This document shows positions 50,666-59,858 of a stretch of DNA of 64,000 nucleotides, piece by piece. The position numbers and the translations under genes were made by a program. The stretch is from Amycolatopsis bullii (GTDB lineage Bacteria > Actinomycetota > Actinomycetes > Mycobacteriales > Pseudonocardiaceae): contig NZ_BNAW01000008.1 of the NCBI RefSeq assembly GCF_014654205.1, positions 124,001 to 188,000 on the forward strand, given 5' to 3'. The first letter of the stretch is position 1. Every line of letters begins with the position of its first letter. The notes under the pieces were generated by a model that had not been told where the DNA came from, did not search any database, and worked only from the letters and a program-made list of their open reading frames with translations.

Positions 50666-51535
50666 TTAGCGGATGAGGACAGGGGTGCCGATGGGCACCG
50701 GATCGGCGGGATTGGTTAGGGTGGCCAGGGCGTCGGCGGGGATGCGGATGCATCCGTCGCTGGAGGGGCGGCCGAAGACGTCGGTGGTGGGCCAGCCGTG
50801 GATGCCGGTGGTGCCGGGTCCGCCGCCGTAGGTGGTGTAGGTCGCCGAGTGGATCCCGAGCGGGAAGATCACCGGGCTGAACTTCTGCGTCGCATCGGTC
50901 ATCGAGGCCAGCACGAAGGTCCGCCCCGTCGGGGTCGGTGCGGCCGTGGTGCCGACTCCGACGCTCCAGGTGCCGATCTGCTGGTGGTCGCGGTAGAGCG
51001 TGAGCCGGAACGCGGCCCGGTCGATGACGATCCAGTTGGTCGTCGACCGGATCGTGAGCGTGTTGTCCTGGGTGGACAGCCAGCCGGTGGAGCCGTTGGG
51101 CCGGGACGGCAGCAAGACCTGCACCCAGCCCGGTTCGTCGGCGATCACCGGAACCCAGGTGTCGGACCCGAGCTGTGTGGTCGGCAGGACGGCGATGGCC
51201 GCCCCGCCGGGCTGGTCGAACACCGGTACCGGCTTGGTGGGGTGCACGAGCTGCCCGTCTGGGACCTCCGCAGCTGTCTCATCCAGGGGAGCGGTCGGCA
51301 CCGTGCCGAAGGTGCTGGCCTCGGGTAGCCCGGCCAGATTGGGGACTGCGCGGGCCGCCACGACCGGGGCGTGCAGCTCGACTCCCAGCTCGACCGGCTC
51401 GGCTCCGTGAGAAGCGTCGGGCGTGGGGTGCGACGGTGCGAGGAGTACTCCCGCGGTGGCGACCATCGTGATGGCAGCCAGCCAGAGCGCGAGCACCCGC
51501 CACCGGTTTGGTGCCGGTCGTAGCGTCTCGGACAT
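50666..51535 (-). CDS. L,D-transpeptidase (YkuD family)
   Basis: 289 residues: one N-terminal membrane segment (VLALWLAAITMVATAGVLLA), an SH3-like part and a YkuD domain with WIVIDRAAFRLTLYRD and the active site TGIHGWP...SSDGCIRIP carrying the catalytic Cys. These enzymes form 3-3 peptidoglycan crosslinks outside the membrane. In a conjugative region it may remodel the wall, but a housekeeping role is also possible. Confidence 0.85.
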   Translation of the reverse strand: MSETLRPAPNRWRVLALWLAAITMVATAGVLLAPSHPTPDASHGAEPVELGVELHAPVVAARAVPNLAGLPEASTFGTVPTAPLDETAAEVPDGQLVHPTKPVPVFDQPGGAAIAVLPTTQLGSDTWVPVIADEPGWVQVLLPSRPNGSTGWLSTQDNTLTIRSTTNWIVIDRAAFRLTLYRDHQQIGTWSVGVGTTAAPTPTGRTFVLASMTDATQKFSPVIFPLGIHSATYTTYGGGPGTTGIHGWPTTDVFGRPSSDGCIRIPADALATLTNPADPVPIGTPVLIR

Positions 51536-51617
51536 GGAGTAGTCCTTCCAAAGGGTCGTTGAAGGCCGTGGTGGGCCCGCCCGCTGTGGAGTGGGCCCAC
51601 CACGAAAGCGGTCGTGG

Positions 51618-53537
51618 CTACTGGGAAAGCGCGGTGATGAAGCCGTCGGCGGGGGTGCCGAGCCCGGTGACGGGGTCCCAGCCAGGGCTGCTTTGCAGGT
51701 TCTGTGGGCGGGCGTCGAAGTCGATCAGGTAGCTGCCCTGCCCGCCGGGGACGGCGACGCCGCCGAAGGCGTGCATCATCGGCGTCCAGACTCCGGCCTT
51801 CTGCGGGACGACGTCGGTGATGGCGCTGGATCCGCCCAGGCTGTAGAGGATAGGGGTGAGCATCCCTGCGCGTGCGTTGCCGGAGCGGGCCTGCTGGGCG
51901 TCGGCGACGAGCCCGGCGATCAGCGGCGAAGCCAGAGAGGTGCCGCCGTAGGAGCCGATACCGAACTGGCCCTTGATGGTCTGCCCGACCAGCATCCCGG
52001 TGTAGGAGTCGGCCAGCGCCGCGATGTCCGGGACCCCGCGCTTCTCGCCGTTGCCAGGGACGAAGCCCACCTGCCAGTTCGGCATGTAGTAGAGCGCGGA
52101 GCTGCCGCCGCCGGCGCCGGAGGCAAACGGGCCGTCGGTATCTTGCTGCGGTGCCCAGCTGCTGCCGGACTGGCTGTTGCCGCTGTTCTCCCAGCCGGTC
52201 AGCACGGTGGGCTGGTTGTTCTGGTCCAGCCCGACGCTGGTGCCACCGACCGCCACGACCCACGGGCTCGAGGACGGGAAGCTGGCGGTGGGGTGGCCGA
52301 CGGGGCCGGAGTTGTTGCCGGCGTCGCCGGTGGACACCGTGACGGTCTGGCCCTGGATTGCGGCCTGCAGCGCCATCGCGTTGAACTGATCCCGTGCCAT
52401 CTGCGGCAAGCTGTTCTCGCCGTCGGCGTTGCCGTAGCTGTTGCTGATCACGTCCACGGCATTGTCGGCGACGGCCAGGTTGAACGCCTCGTAGATCCCG
52501 GTGCCCTTGCAGGTCTTCCCGGCGTAGTAGCGTATCTTCGCCGCCGGGGCGATGGTGTGGGAGGCCTGCACGTCCAGCGTCTGCTCGGCCGCCCAGCCCT
52601 CGGCGCCGCACTCGGTCGCGTCGGTGAACCCGCCCTCGGGCAGGACCGCGCTGTACTGGCCGTCGGCCAGCGGCGGCACGCCGAGCTGGTCGGCGGCCTG
52701 GTTGGTGTCGGCGACGATGGTGTCGGAGTTGTAGGCGCCGACGACCCCGATCGTCGTCCCGGCTCCGGTGTTTCCGTTGTCCAGCTTGTACATCGCGCGT
52801 ACCTGGGTGCCGGTGTAGCCGCAGAGTGCGTTCGATTGGAATCCGGACGGGTATTTCTGCGGGACGTCGGTGTTGTTCTGCTCGCCCCACCAGCGGGCGC
52901 AGTGCTGTTCGGTTGCCGCCGCGTTGGTGCGGGTGTGCTGGGGTTTGAGCAGGGTGGCGCTGTCGTCCAGGCCGAGCACGGCGGTGATCGATGCGCGCAG
53001 CGAGATCGGCACGGTGACCGGCGATGCCGGGGCCGTGAGGGTGCGGGTGGCGCCGTCGATCCGGGTCCGGAAGGCGGCGATCCTCGTCCCGAACGCCGAC
53101 TCCAGCGCGGTGGTTGGGCCTTCGGCGTCGACGAAGTGGCGGTTGGCGCTGACCCCGGTCACGTGGAGGCCCTGCGTGGCCATCCAGTGCGACACCTGGT
53201 CGACGGTGTCCTGCGTGGCGGCGAATCGGTCGAGGAATTGGTGTGAGGAAAGGAACTTTCCGTACTCGGCGCTACCTGGCGTCGCCAGCTGGGCGGCGAG
53301 GCGTTCGGCGCCTGCCTGGTCGCGCAGTGCCAGGGCTACCTGGATGTGCCGGACGGTGTTTCCGTCGGCGTGGGCGACTTCCGTGTGCGGGGTGGCCCAG
53401 GCGGGGGTGCTCCCGGTGATCGGAGTGCGGTCAGCGGTGTCGCCGCTGGGCGTACTGGGTGCCGCGACGGCGGTGGCCACAGTGGAGGCGAGTAGAGCCG
53501 CGGTCGCGGCGAGGGCATGCCAAAGACGGCTGTGCAT
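51618..53537 (-). CDS. Secreted sedolisin (S53 serine-carboxyl peptidase)
   Basis: 639 residues. A signal peptide (LWHALAATAALLASTVATAVAA) is followed by a pro-kumamolisin domain (about 70-200; FLSSHQFLDRFAATQDTV) and the catalytic domain with Glu/Asp in GWAAEQTLDVQA and Ser in YGGTSLASP. Such enzymes work at acidic pH after self-processing and degrade extracellular protein. Length and order are standard. Confidence 0.88.
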   Translation of the reverse strand: MHSRLWHALAATAALLASTVATAVAAPSTPSGDTADRTPITGSTPAWATPHTEVAHADGNTVRHIQVALALRDQAGAERLAAQLATPGSAEYGKFLSSHQFLDRFAATQDTVDQVSHWMATQGLHVTGVSANRHFVDAEGPTTALESAFGTRIAAFRTRIDGATRTLTAPASPVTVPISLRASITAVLGLDDSATLLKPQHTRTNAAATEQHCARWWGEQNNTDVPQKYPSGFQSNALCGYTGTQVRAMYKLDNGNTGAGTTIGVVGAYNSDTIVADTNQAADQLGVPPLADGQYSAVLPEGGFTDATECGAEGWAAEQTLDVQASHTIAPAAKIRYYAGKTCKGTGIYEAFNLAVADNAVDVISNSYGNADGENSLPQMARDQFNAMALQAAIQGQTVTVSTGDAGNNSGPVGHPTASFPSSSPWVVAVGGTSVGLDQNNQPTVLTGWENSGNSQSGSSWAPQQDTDGPFASGAGGGSSALYYMPNWQVGFVPGNGEKRGVPDIAALADSYTGMLVGQTIKGQFGIGSYGGTSLASPLIAGLVADAQQARSGNARAGMLTPILYSLGGSSAITDVVPQKAGVWTPMMHAFGGVAVPGGQGSYLIDFDARPQNLQSSPGWDPVTGLGTPADGFITALSQ

Positions 53538-54286
53538 CGAGGTTTCTCCTTGTAAGAAAAGGGAAAGCCATCCAGCTTTGCGTCGGGTGATCGACGGGCG
53601 TGCTGAAGGGCGTGCCTCGTGCCGCAGCCAGGGTTACGCGAAGAGGGGCTGAGCGGAGACGTCAAGGGGACCACAAGACCGGCCGTGTGATGCCAGTAGT
53701 GGAGTTCACTGATCGAGAAGTCCGAAACACTATCGGACGCGTAAGGTGCGCTACTGTTGAGCTTGCGCTACCGGCGGTCCGCGAGCGATCTGCGTCCGCC
53801 ATGACGTGGAGGATGGAAACACGAGAATGCCCCTATTGTCGGGCGGACCGTGCTGGATTCCACGCCTCCCCAGGGTGGAGCACTAGTCTGCCTTGCTGAG
53901 GAGAACAGTAACCGGCCCTGCAAGAAAGTGCAAACAGTTGTGGTGGTCTTGTCGGAAAACCGTTTCGGATATGCCGCCTGCGCTGCGAGGCGTTGCGGGA
54001 AGTAGTCGTATGAGTTCGTAGCGTTAAGGGTGTCCTGGTGTGTACTTGCTGCTGGCAACCCGGTCGCCAGTCTTGGTGTGTTCCGGTTTCTGTCGGATGA
54101 GTGAAACGGTCGTTCGCGGTCTGGCGTTCCTTCTGTGCTGGCAGTGTGTTGACAATTAACCCGATCGGGTGCTTGCTTGTTAAGCAGTCGATCTTCGCAG
54201 GCCACAGGTGGTACGACATCTGCCACGGAGGGTGCCACGAGCCGAGTGAGCGCCGTCCGCCGATCGGGCGGACGGGGTGCGCTGGC
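53538..54286. other. 749-bp divergent promoter region
   Basis: It lies between the sedolisin operon (minus) and the STAND-LuxR gene (plus). No gene is recognised. Frames on the minus strand (53768-54418) are without motifs. Control elements for both directions are expected here. Confidence 0.4.
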
Positions 54287-56716
54287 GTGAGGAGGGGACA
54301 GTGCAGGACATCGATAGCCGGGCAAAACCCGCGGTCGGCGCAGGCTGGCGTCACCGCATCCATTGCGGTGGATAAGCGCATTCGCAGACCAGCCGGACAA
54401 CCGCCCGCTGGTGTTCACCTGACGGCGTTCTTCGGGCGATCCCGTGAACTGGCCGAGGTGTGCGGTCGGCTGAACGCCGGCGACCGCGCGGTGACACTGA
54501 CCGGATCACCCGGCGTCGGGAAGACGCGATTAGCGGGCGAACTGCTCGTGCATATGAATGAGCACTTCGACACATCGGTGTTCATTCGCCTCGCCGAACT
54601 CGGCGCGCAGGCCGACATGCCGGATGCCGAGCGGCGAATCTGCAACTTGCTGATCGCAGCCTTGCGTATCTCGCATCATCAGCCGAACGTCGACCCCGTG
54701 GACGTTCTGATCGAGCATGTCCGTAACCGGCGCGTGCTGATCGTGCTGGACAACTGCGAGCAAGTGCTGGATGCGGCTGCCGAGCTGGTCAACCGGATCA
54801 TCACCGAGACCGTCATGGTGCAGGTGATCGCCACCAGTCGCGCCTACCTGGATGTCCAGGGAGAGCACCGGGTGCACCTGGGGCCCTTGTCGACCCCCGC
54901 CGAGGGCACCGATCGCGCGGCGGCCGAACACAGTGACGCGGTGCAGCTGCTGTCCGACCGCGCCGCTGCAGCCGGACGGCCACTGACCGAACGGGACGAC
55001 TGGCAGGCCATCGTCGACCTGGTCCGCTGGTCGTCAGGTATTCCGCTGGTGTTGGAACTCATCGCGGCCCAGTTTGGCCGGGGGCGAGCGCCGGCAGTGG
55101 TCCTCGATCGCCTGCAAGGCGGCGCGTCGCTGAAGTACGGTCCCGGTGCGCGTGGGGTGCCCTCGCATCATCTCGCGCTCGACATCGCGATCACCGAGTC
55201 CTGGGACCTGTGTTCGCCGCAGCAGCAACGGGTCTGGGCGCGGCTGACCGTTTTCACCGGTGGGTTCACTCTCGACGCTTCCGAACAGGTCTGCGCCGAT
55301 GAGTTGATCGACCAGGGCGAGATCCTGGAGACCTTGGATCATCTGGTGCGGCACTCGATTATCGAAGGCGCCTCCGCCGATGGGCGCTACCGCCAGCACA
55401 CGTTCCTGCGTGAGTACGGCCGGCGCAGGTTGCGCATCTTCGGCGAATTGGACGAGATCAGCGAACGACTGTGCCGCTGGATTGCCGGGCTGGTCCGGCA
55501 GGCGGCCGAGCAGTGGCTCGGGCCGGAGGAGGTCCGATGGCTGGACCTGGTCAACGCTGAATCCCGGAACATCACGGCAGCGGTGGCATGGTGCTCCGAC
55601 AACGGCCTGATCGAGCGGGGCTTGGCGATCATGGTGGATGTGCTGCTCACGCGGGCGCCGTTCTTCTTCGCCACCGAGATCCAGGTGTGCCGCCAGGTCG
55701 AGGAGCTGCTGAGCGAAGGCCCTGTGGTGGCCTCAGATGTGCGGATCTCGGCGCTGGCGATGGCCGGCTGGGTCTGGATCGCCCTCGGCGAACAATCCCG
55801 AGGGAAGAACCTCCTGGACGAATGCGTGCGCCTGGCGCGCGAAGCGGGCAAGGACGACGCTCCGGCAGTCCAGCTCGTCGAGGGCACCTACGAAACACTG
55901 GCTCTCGGGCAGCGCAGCGGCTTCGCGAAGCTGGCGGCTGCCAGCGCCGGTTTCCGCGCCGTGGGCGCCGATGGCATGGCCTTCATGGCTGACCTATTCC
56001 ACGCCATGACGGCGGGGCTACTCGGGCCGGCGGACGAGGCGGACCGGATGTCGCAACGCTGCGTGGCCGAGGCCCGCCGCCGCGGCGCCGAGTGGGCGCT
56101 GACGTGGGCGGAGTGGACGCGTGGCTTGCCCGCGTGCTCCGAACCAGTGACCAACAACCCCGAGCCACTGAGGCGCCAGAACGCTCTCGGCGACCTGTGG
56201 GGACCGATCTGGTGGGTCGAGAGGAAAGCCTGGGAGCTGGCCAAGGACGGGGACTACGTCGGCGCGGCGCGGCGGATCGGCGGTTCGGACAGCTTGCAGG
56301 CCCGCCACGGCGTCCACTACAACGGCCTGGCCAGCTTCAAGTCCCACCGCGGTCGGGCGAAGGCCGAGATCGCTTTGGTGCTCGGCCCGGTGGAGTCGAC
56401 GGCGGCCTACCTCGAGGGCAGCCTGCTGGACGACGAGCAGATCGTGGCACTCGCGTTCGACGAGGTCGACTCCCCACCGGAGCCGACGTTAACCGAGCGG
56501 CAGTGGACGATCACCCGGCTGGTCGCCAGGGGGTTGAAGAATCCGCAGATCGCGACGATCGTGCGGTTCTCCGTACGCACGGTCGAGACCGAGCTGACCA
56601 CGATCTATGGCCTGGTGGGCGTGGCGGGACGTCGGGAGCTCGCCGAGTGGTACCGCGCCCGCTCGGCGCCTACCGGTGCTCCCATCGCACCGGCAGGCCC
56701 GCGACGCCGCGGATGA
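54287..56716 (+). CDS. STAND ATPase-LuxR transcriptional regulator
   Basis: About 809 residues from GTG 54287. Nucleotide-binding domain: Walker A TGSPGVGKTR, Walker B VLIVLDNCEQ, then IATSRAYL and GIPLVLELIA. A helical TPR-like middle follows (WIAGLVRQAAEQWL, LAMAGWVWIALGEQ), and a C-terminal LuxR HTH (LTERQWTITRLVARGLKNPQIATIV, RTVETELTTIY). Start is uncertain: GTG 54287, GTG 54368 or far-upstream ATG 54101. It probably senses a ligand with ATP and controls the convergent P450 or nearby genes; the 3' ends overlap by 47 bp. Confidence 0.85.
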   Translation: MRRGQCRTSIAGQNPRSAQAGVTASIAVDKRIRRPAGQPPAGVHLTAFFGRSRELAEVCGRLNAGDRAVTLTGSPGVGKTRLAGELLVHMNEHFDTSVFIRLAELGAQADMPDAERRICNLLIAALRISHHQPNVDPVDVLIEHVRNRRVLIVLDNCEQVLDAAAELVNRIITETVMVQVIATSRAYLDVQGEHRVHLGPLSTPAEGTDRAAAEHSDAVQLLSDRAAAAGRPLTERDDWQAIVDLVRWSSGIPLVLELIAAQFGRGRAPAVVLDRLQGGASLKYGPGARGVPSHHLALDIAITESWDLCSPQQQRVWARLTVFTGGFTLDASEQVCADELIDQGEILETLDHLVRHSIIEGASADGRYRQHTFLREYGRRRLRIFGELDEISERLCRWIAGLVRQAAEQWLGPEEVRWLDLVNAESRNITAAVAWCSDNGLIERGLAIMVDVLLTRAPFFFATEIQVCRQVEELLSEGPVVASDVRISALAMAGWVWIALGEQSRGKNLLDECVRLAREAGKDDAPAVQLVEGTYETLALGQRSGFAKLAAASAGFRAVGADGMAFMADLFHAMTAGLLGPADEADRMSQRCVAEARRRGAEWALTWAEWTRGLPACSEPVTNNPEPLRRQNALGDLWGPIWWVERKAWELAKDGDYVGAARRIGGSDSLQARHGVHYNGLASFKSHRGRAKAEIALVLGPVESTAAYLEGSLLDDEQIVALAFDEVDSPPEPTLTERQWTITRLVARGLKNPQIATIVRFSVRTVETELTTIYGLVGVAGRRELAEWYRARSAPTGAPIAPAGPRRRG
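54301..54375 (+). CDS. Possible 24-residue leader peptide
   Basis: GTG 54301 follows the strong GAGGAGGGGACA site and opens a 24-codon frame ending at TAA 54373-54375. That stop overlaps a GTG (54368) in the LuxR frame. The best ribosome site of the region thus serves the short frame, which hints at translational coupling. Confidence 0.3.
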   Translation: MQDIDSRAKPAVGAGWRHRIHCGG

Positions 56717-57905
56717 CCCCGAAGGTCCGCCGGACCGCGGCGCCGGGCTGAAGCCGCAAACCGGGCAGGGCGCGCAGCAGTTCGATGAGCATGACCCGCA
56801 GCTCGACGCGGGCGAGGTGCCGACCGAGGCAACGGTGCTCGCCGGCACCCCACCCCAGGTGCTGCGGCGCCCCGCGGTCGCGCTCGATGTCGAAGACGTC
56901 GCCGTCGTCGAAGACCCGTTCGTCGCGGTTGGCGCTTCCCCACGCCAGCAGCAGCCGGTCACCGCAGGAGAGTGGTACGCCACCGAGCTGGGTATCGGTC
57001 ATCACGGTCCGTCCGGTGGCGGCGACGGCCGGGTCGTAGCGGACCAGCTCCTCCACGAACGCCTCCAGCGCAATTGAATCGGCGGACACCTGCTGCTGCA
57101 GGGCCGGATCGTCGAGCAGATGCAGGATCGCGGTGGCACAGGCGTCGGCGGTGGTCAAGTGTCCGGCCGCGACCATCAGCATGGTCATCTTGACCAGCTC
57201 GTCATCGTCGGCGTTCCGGCCGTCCACCTGCGCATTCACCATGACCGAGAGCAGGTCGCCGGTCGGGTGGGTGCGTCGCTGGTGGATCTGCCCGAGGAGG
57301 AAGTCGGCATAAGTCCGGCCTGCCTGCTGGGCCTCGGTGAGCGTCTCGGCGCTGTAGAGGGCACGGACGTGCTCGGACAGCCACGCGCGTTCGAGCTCGG
57401 CCAGTCCGAGCACCCGCCCGATCACCACCGGCGGCACCTGGCGGGCGTAGGCGCCGACAAGATCCGCAGCGCCGTGCGGGATCAGCTCCTGCAGTACTTC
57501 CCGGCACACTGCCCGCACGTACTGAGCTTGCGCAGCCGCGGCTTCCGGAGTGAAGAACGTCTGCAGCTGGCGCCGCCACTGGTGGTGGTGGTCGGTGTCG
57601 GTCTCGAATAACGGGGCGACGGCCTCCCGCATCTCGGTGACCACCGCCGCCGCGCCCAGCCCGTCGACGTAGGCACTGAACCGATCCGAGGCACGCGCAG
57701 CCTCCCGGATTTCGGCATACCCGGTGACCAGCACGTATCCGTCCAGCTCCCCGCTGCGTGCTACCGGACACCCGCGCCGGATCGCCCCCAGCGTGTCGTA
57801 GGCGGTCTCGGCGACGGCCGGATCGAGGTGACTGAACGACCACGCCACATCCGCCGGATCGGTCCCCGACACCTGCGCCGCAGCGCCCCCCGCTTCCAGA
57901 ACCAT
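56670..57905 (-). CDS. Cytochrome P450
   Basis: 411 residues: I-helix AAGHLTTADA, ExxR in EELVRYDP and the haem-binding loop LGWGAGEHRCLGRHLARVEL with the axial Cys. The I-helix keeps the Thr pair. Soluble bacterial class, so it needs ferredoxin partners encoded elsewhere. ATG 57905 has AGGTGAG upstream; GTG 57911 is an alternative. It is divergent from the ImmA-like gene across a region with direct repeats. Substrate unknown. Confidence 0.9.
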   Translation of the reverse strand: MVLEAGGAAAQVSGTDPADVAWSFSHLDPAVAETAYDTLGAIRRGCPVARSGELDGYVLVTGYAEIREAARASDRFSAYVDGLGAAAVVTEMREAVAPLFETDTDHHHQWRRQLQTFFTPEAAAAQAQYVRAVCREVLQELIPHGAADLVGAYARQVPPVVIGRVLGLAELERAWLSEHVRALYSAETLTEAQQAGRTYADFLLGQIHQRRTHPTGDLLSVMVNAQVDGRNADDDELVKMTMLMVAAGHLTTADACATAILHLLDDPALQQQVSADSIALEAFVEELVRYDPAVAATGRTVMTDTQLGGVPLSCGDRLLLAWGSANRDERVFDDGDVFDIERDRGAPQHLGWGAGEHRCLGRHLARVELRVMLIELLRALPGLRLQPGAAVRRTFGVIRGVAGLPVRWEHR

Positions 57906-57957
57906 ACTCACCTGGCTACTGGCCGTGAATGACGCAGGTCAAGAGGGTCCGGCGGTG

Positions 57958-58009
57958 CATGTGGAAACGAATGTGGACCCCGCAGCGCCGACATGTGGCC
58001 CGAATGTGG
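57958..58009. repeat. Tandem CATGTGG-N(2-3)-CGAATGTGG direct repeats
   Basis: First copy: CATGTGG (57958-57964) and CGAATGTGG (57968-57976). Second copy: CATGTGG (57992-57998) and CGAATGTGG (58001-58009). Starts of copies are 33-34 bp apart, about three helix turns. They sit in the P450/ImmA-like divergent promoter region and look like binding sites of a cooperative activator. Confidence 0.65.
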
Positions 58010-58155
58010 CACAAAGCGGCGTTGGTTGAGAAACGTGTCCGTCACTATGGCTCCAACGCCCTGAACAGCCGCGATGAAGATCATCGACGGTGGTGGGCGA
58101 GCAAGGGGTGCCGGCGGGGGCCGGCTGGAAACGTCGAAGGCACACAGGGGTGAAA

Positions 58156-58632
58156 GTGAGCACGACCGAGCACGGGGATCAGGAGTTCATCCGGCGCTGC
58201 GAAACCATCATCAGCGCCCTGCCGATCCGTCATCCGTTCGAACTGCGGGCCTTCCTGGACGCGCTGGGACAGCAACGGGGCATGTCCGTGATCCTGGGGC
58301 GGATGCCGCTGAGGCGCGGCGGGGCCAGCGGGCTGCTGGCGCGCTCGCGTGAGGAGTGCTGGCTGACGGTGGTGGCGAAAGCAGTACCGGCGCACGCCGC
58401 GCACATCGCCTTCCACGAGATCGGGCACTGGATCCTCGGCCATCCCGGCAACTACGCCTGCGGCCGCCGCACACGCCCGGACGACCGGTGGGAGGTCGAA
58501 GCCGAGCAGTTCGCGTGCTTGCTGCGGGAACACGTGAACGCAGAGGCAGCGCGCCATCGCGATCGGCTGCCGGGCCGGACGGCTTTGCGGGCGGCGTTCG
58601 GATCGCGACGGCACCTGTGCGCCGATGCTTGA
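58156..58632 (+). CDS. ImmA/IrrE-like metallopeptidase
   Basis: 158 residues with IAFHEIGHWILGHPGNY, an HEXXH zinc-peptidase motif, and a downstream acidic residue (VEAEQFACLLREHV) as third ligand. These peptidases cleave XRE-type repressors and so switch on mobile elements or stress genes. GTG 58156 has AGGGG upstream. Its stop overlaps the next gene by 8 bp. The HTH protein at 59859 is a likely target. Confidence 0.82.
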   Translation: MSTTEHGDQEFIRRCETIISALPIRHPFELRAFLDALGQQRGMSVILGRMPLRRGGASGLLARSREECWLTVVAKAVPAHAAHIAFHEIGHWILGHPGNYACGRRTRPDDRWEVEAEQFACLLREHVNAEAARHRDRLPGRTALRAAFGSRRHLCADA

Positions 58633-59848
58633 CGCGGTCTCGCTCCTCTGGCTTGGCGCCGCAGCCGCAGGCGTGGGCGAGGCAGTCCGCAAAGCGGTGG
58701 TCAACCGGGGCAGCGGCTACGCGCTCAGCCGGCACTTCCTGACCACCGGCATCGCCTGTATGGCGTTGTCGCTGGCCGCCGGAGCGCCGGTGACCTTGGA
58801 CTGGATCGACCGGCTGACGGGCCTGCACAACGCCGCGGTCGTGGCGCAGAACGTGCTGGCGATGCTGGCGATGGTTTTCACCGCCGGGTTCCTGCACACC
58901 CTGGGACAACTACGCCTGCCGATGCCGGCGGTGGTCACGATCTTCGTGGTCTGCGCCGCCGGGATGGTCACCCTGTACGCGGTGGCAGGGGCGCACACGT
59001 CCTTCTTCGCCTCGCCCCGGAATCCGGCCTGGCCTTCGCAGCTCTACTCCGCCATCTACTTGGGCTACCTGGTCGGCTGGCTCGCCCTGCTGTTGCTGGG
59101 GCTGACCGTGGTGGCCCGCGGGGAGGTCGCCGGGGTGCGCGGCGGCGTCGCCCTGGCCCAGCTGGGGGTCGCGGTGTCGCTGGTCGGTTTGTCCTGGCGG
59201 CTCGGTGTCGTGCTGCGGCTGCTGGTCGACCCGCACCATCCGCCCCGTGGGGCTCATTTCGGAGTGTTCACCGACGGCGCTGGCTTGGTGCTGTTCGTCG
59301 CCGGGTCGCTGTTCGCCGCGGCGACCCGGCGGCTGTTCGACTGGCTCGACCGGCGCCGCACTCAGCGCCGGGACGCCGCGATCGAGAGCTTGTGGAAGCG
59401 CCTGCGGGTGCTGCTCGCCCATCGCCGTCCGCTCCCGCTGAGCCTGATCCAAAAGCTGGTCGAGATCGAAGACGCGCTGCTAGTCGTCGAGCAGCTCATC
59501 GACGATCGAATCCGTCGCGCGATACGCGACGAACTGCACACTCTTGCCCTCTACGTCTATGTCCCGCCAGGGGCGGCGACAGCCGTGGACATCGAGATCG
59601 CGATCGCTGCCGTTGTCGCGCATCTGTCACACCCGTCCGCCGAGCATTTGTCCGGCGCGGACGGCGAGGACGCCGAGTCCCGGGCATGGTGGCCGGAGAC
59701 CGAACGCTTGCATGTCGACGACGTGGCCAGGACCCGGTGGCTGGCCGAGGTCGGTGACGCACTGACCCACCGCCGAGTGCAACGGATGGCCGCGAGAATC
59801 AGCGCGGCACATCGCAGGCTCGGGGAAGCGGGATTGCCGAGCTGGTAA
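58625..59848 (+). CDS. DUF6545 / MAB_1171c-like membrane protein
   Basis: 407 residues. About seven transmembrane helices fill the first 245 residues (ALSRHFLTTGIACMALSLAAG, VVTIFVVCAAGMVTLYAVAG, LVGWLALLLLGLTVV, GLVLFVAGSLFAAATRR). A cytoplasmic helical domain follows (LWKRLRVLLAHRRPLPL, EDALLVVEQLIDDRIRRAI). Such proteins often neighbour XRE regulators and P450 genes in actinobacteria; their activity is unknown. Confidence 0.75.
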   Translation: MLDAVSLLWLGAAAAGVGEAVRKAVVNRGSGYALSRHFLTTGIACMALSLAAGAPVTLDWIDRLTGLHNAAVVAQNVLAMLAMVFTAGFLHTLGQLRLPMPAVVTIFVVCAAGMVTLYAVAGAHTSFFASPRNPAWPSQLYSAIYLGYLVGWLALLLLGLTVVARGEVAGVRGGVALAQLGVAVSLVGLSWRLGVVLRLLVDPHHPPRGAHFGVFTDGAGLVLFVAGSLFAAATRRLFDWLDRRRTQRRDAAIESLWKRLRVLLAHRRPLPLSLIQKLVEIEDALLVVEQLIDDRIRRAIRDELHTLALYVYVPPGAATAVDIEIAIAAVVAHLSHPSAEHLSGADGEDAESRAWWPETERLHVDDVARTRWLAEVGDALTHRRVQRMAARISAAHRRLGEAGLPSW

Positions 59849-59858
59849 ATCGGCGACG

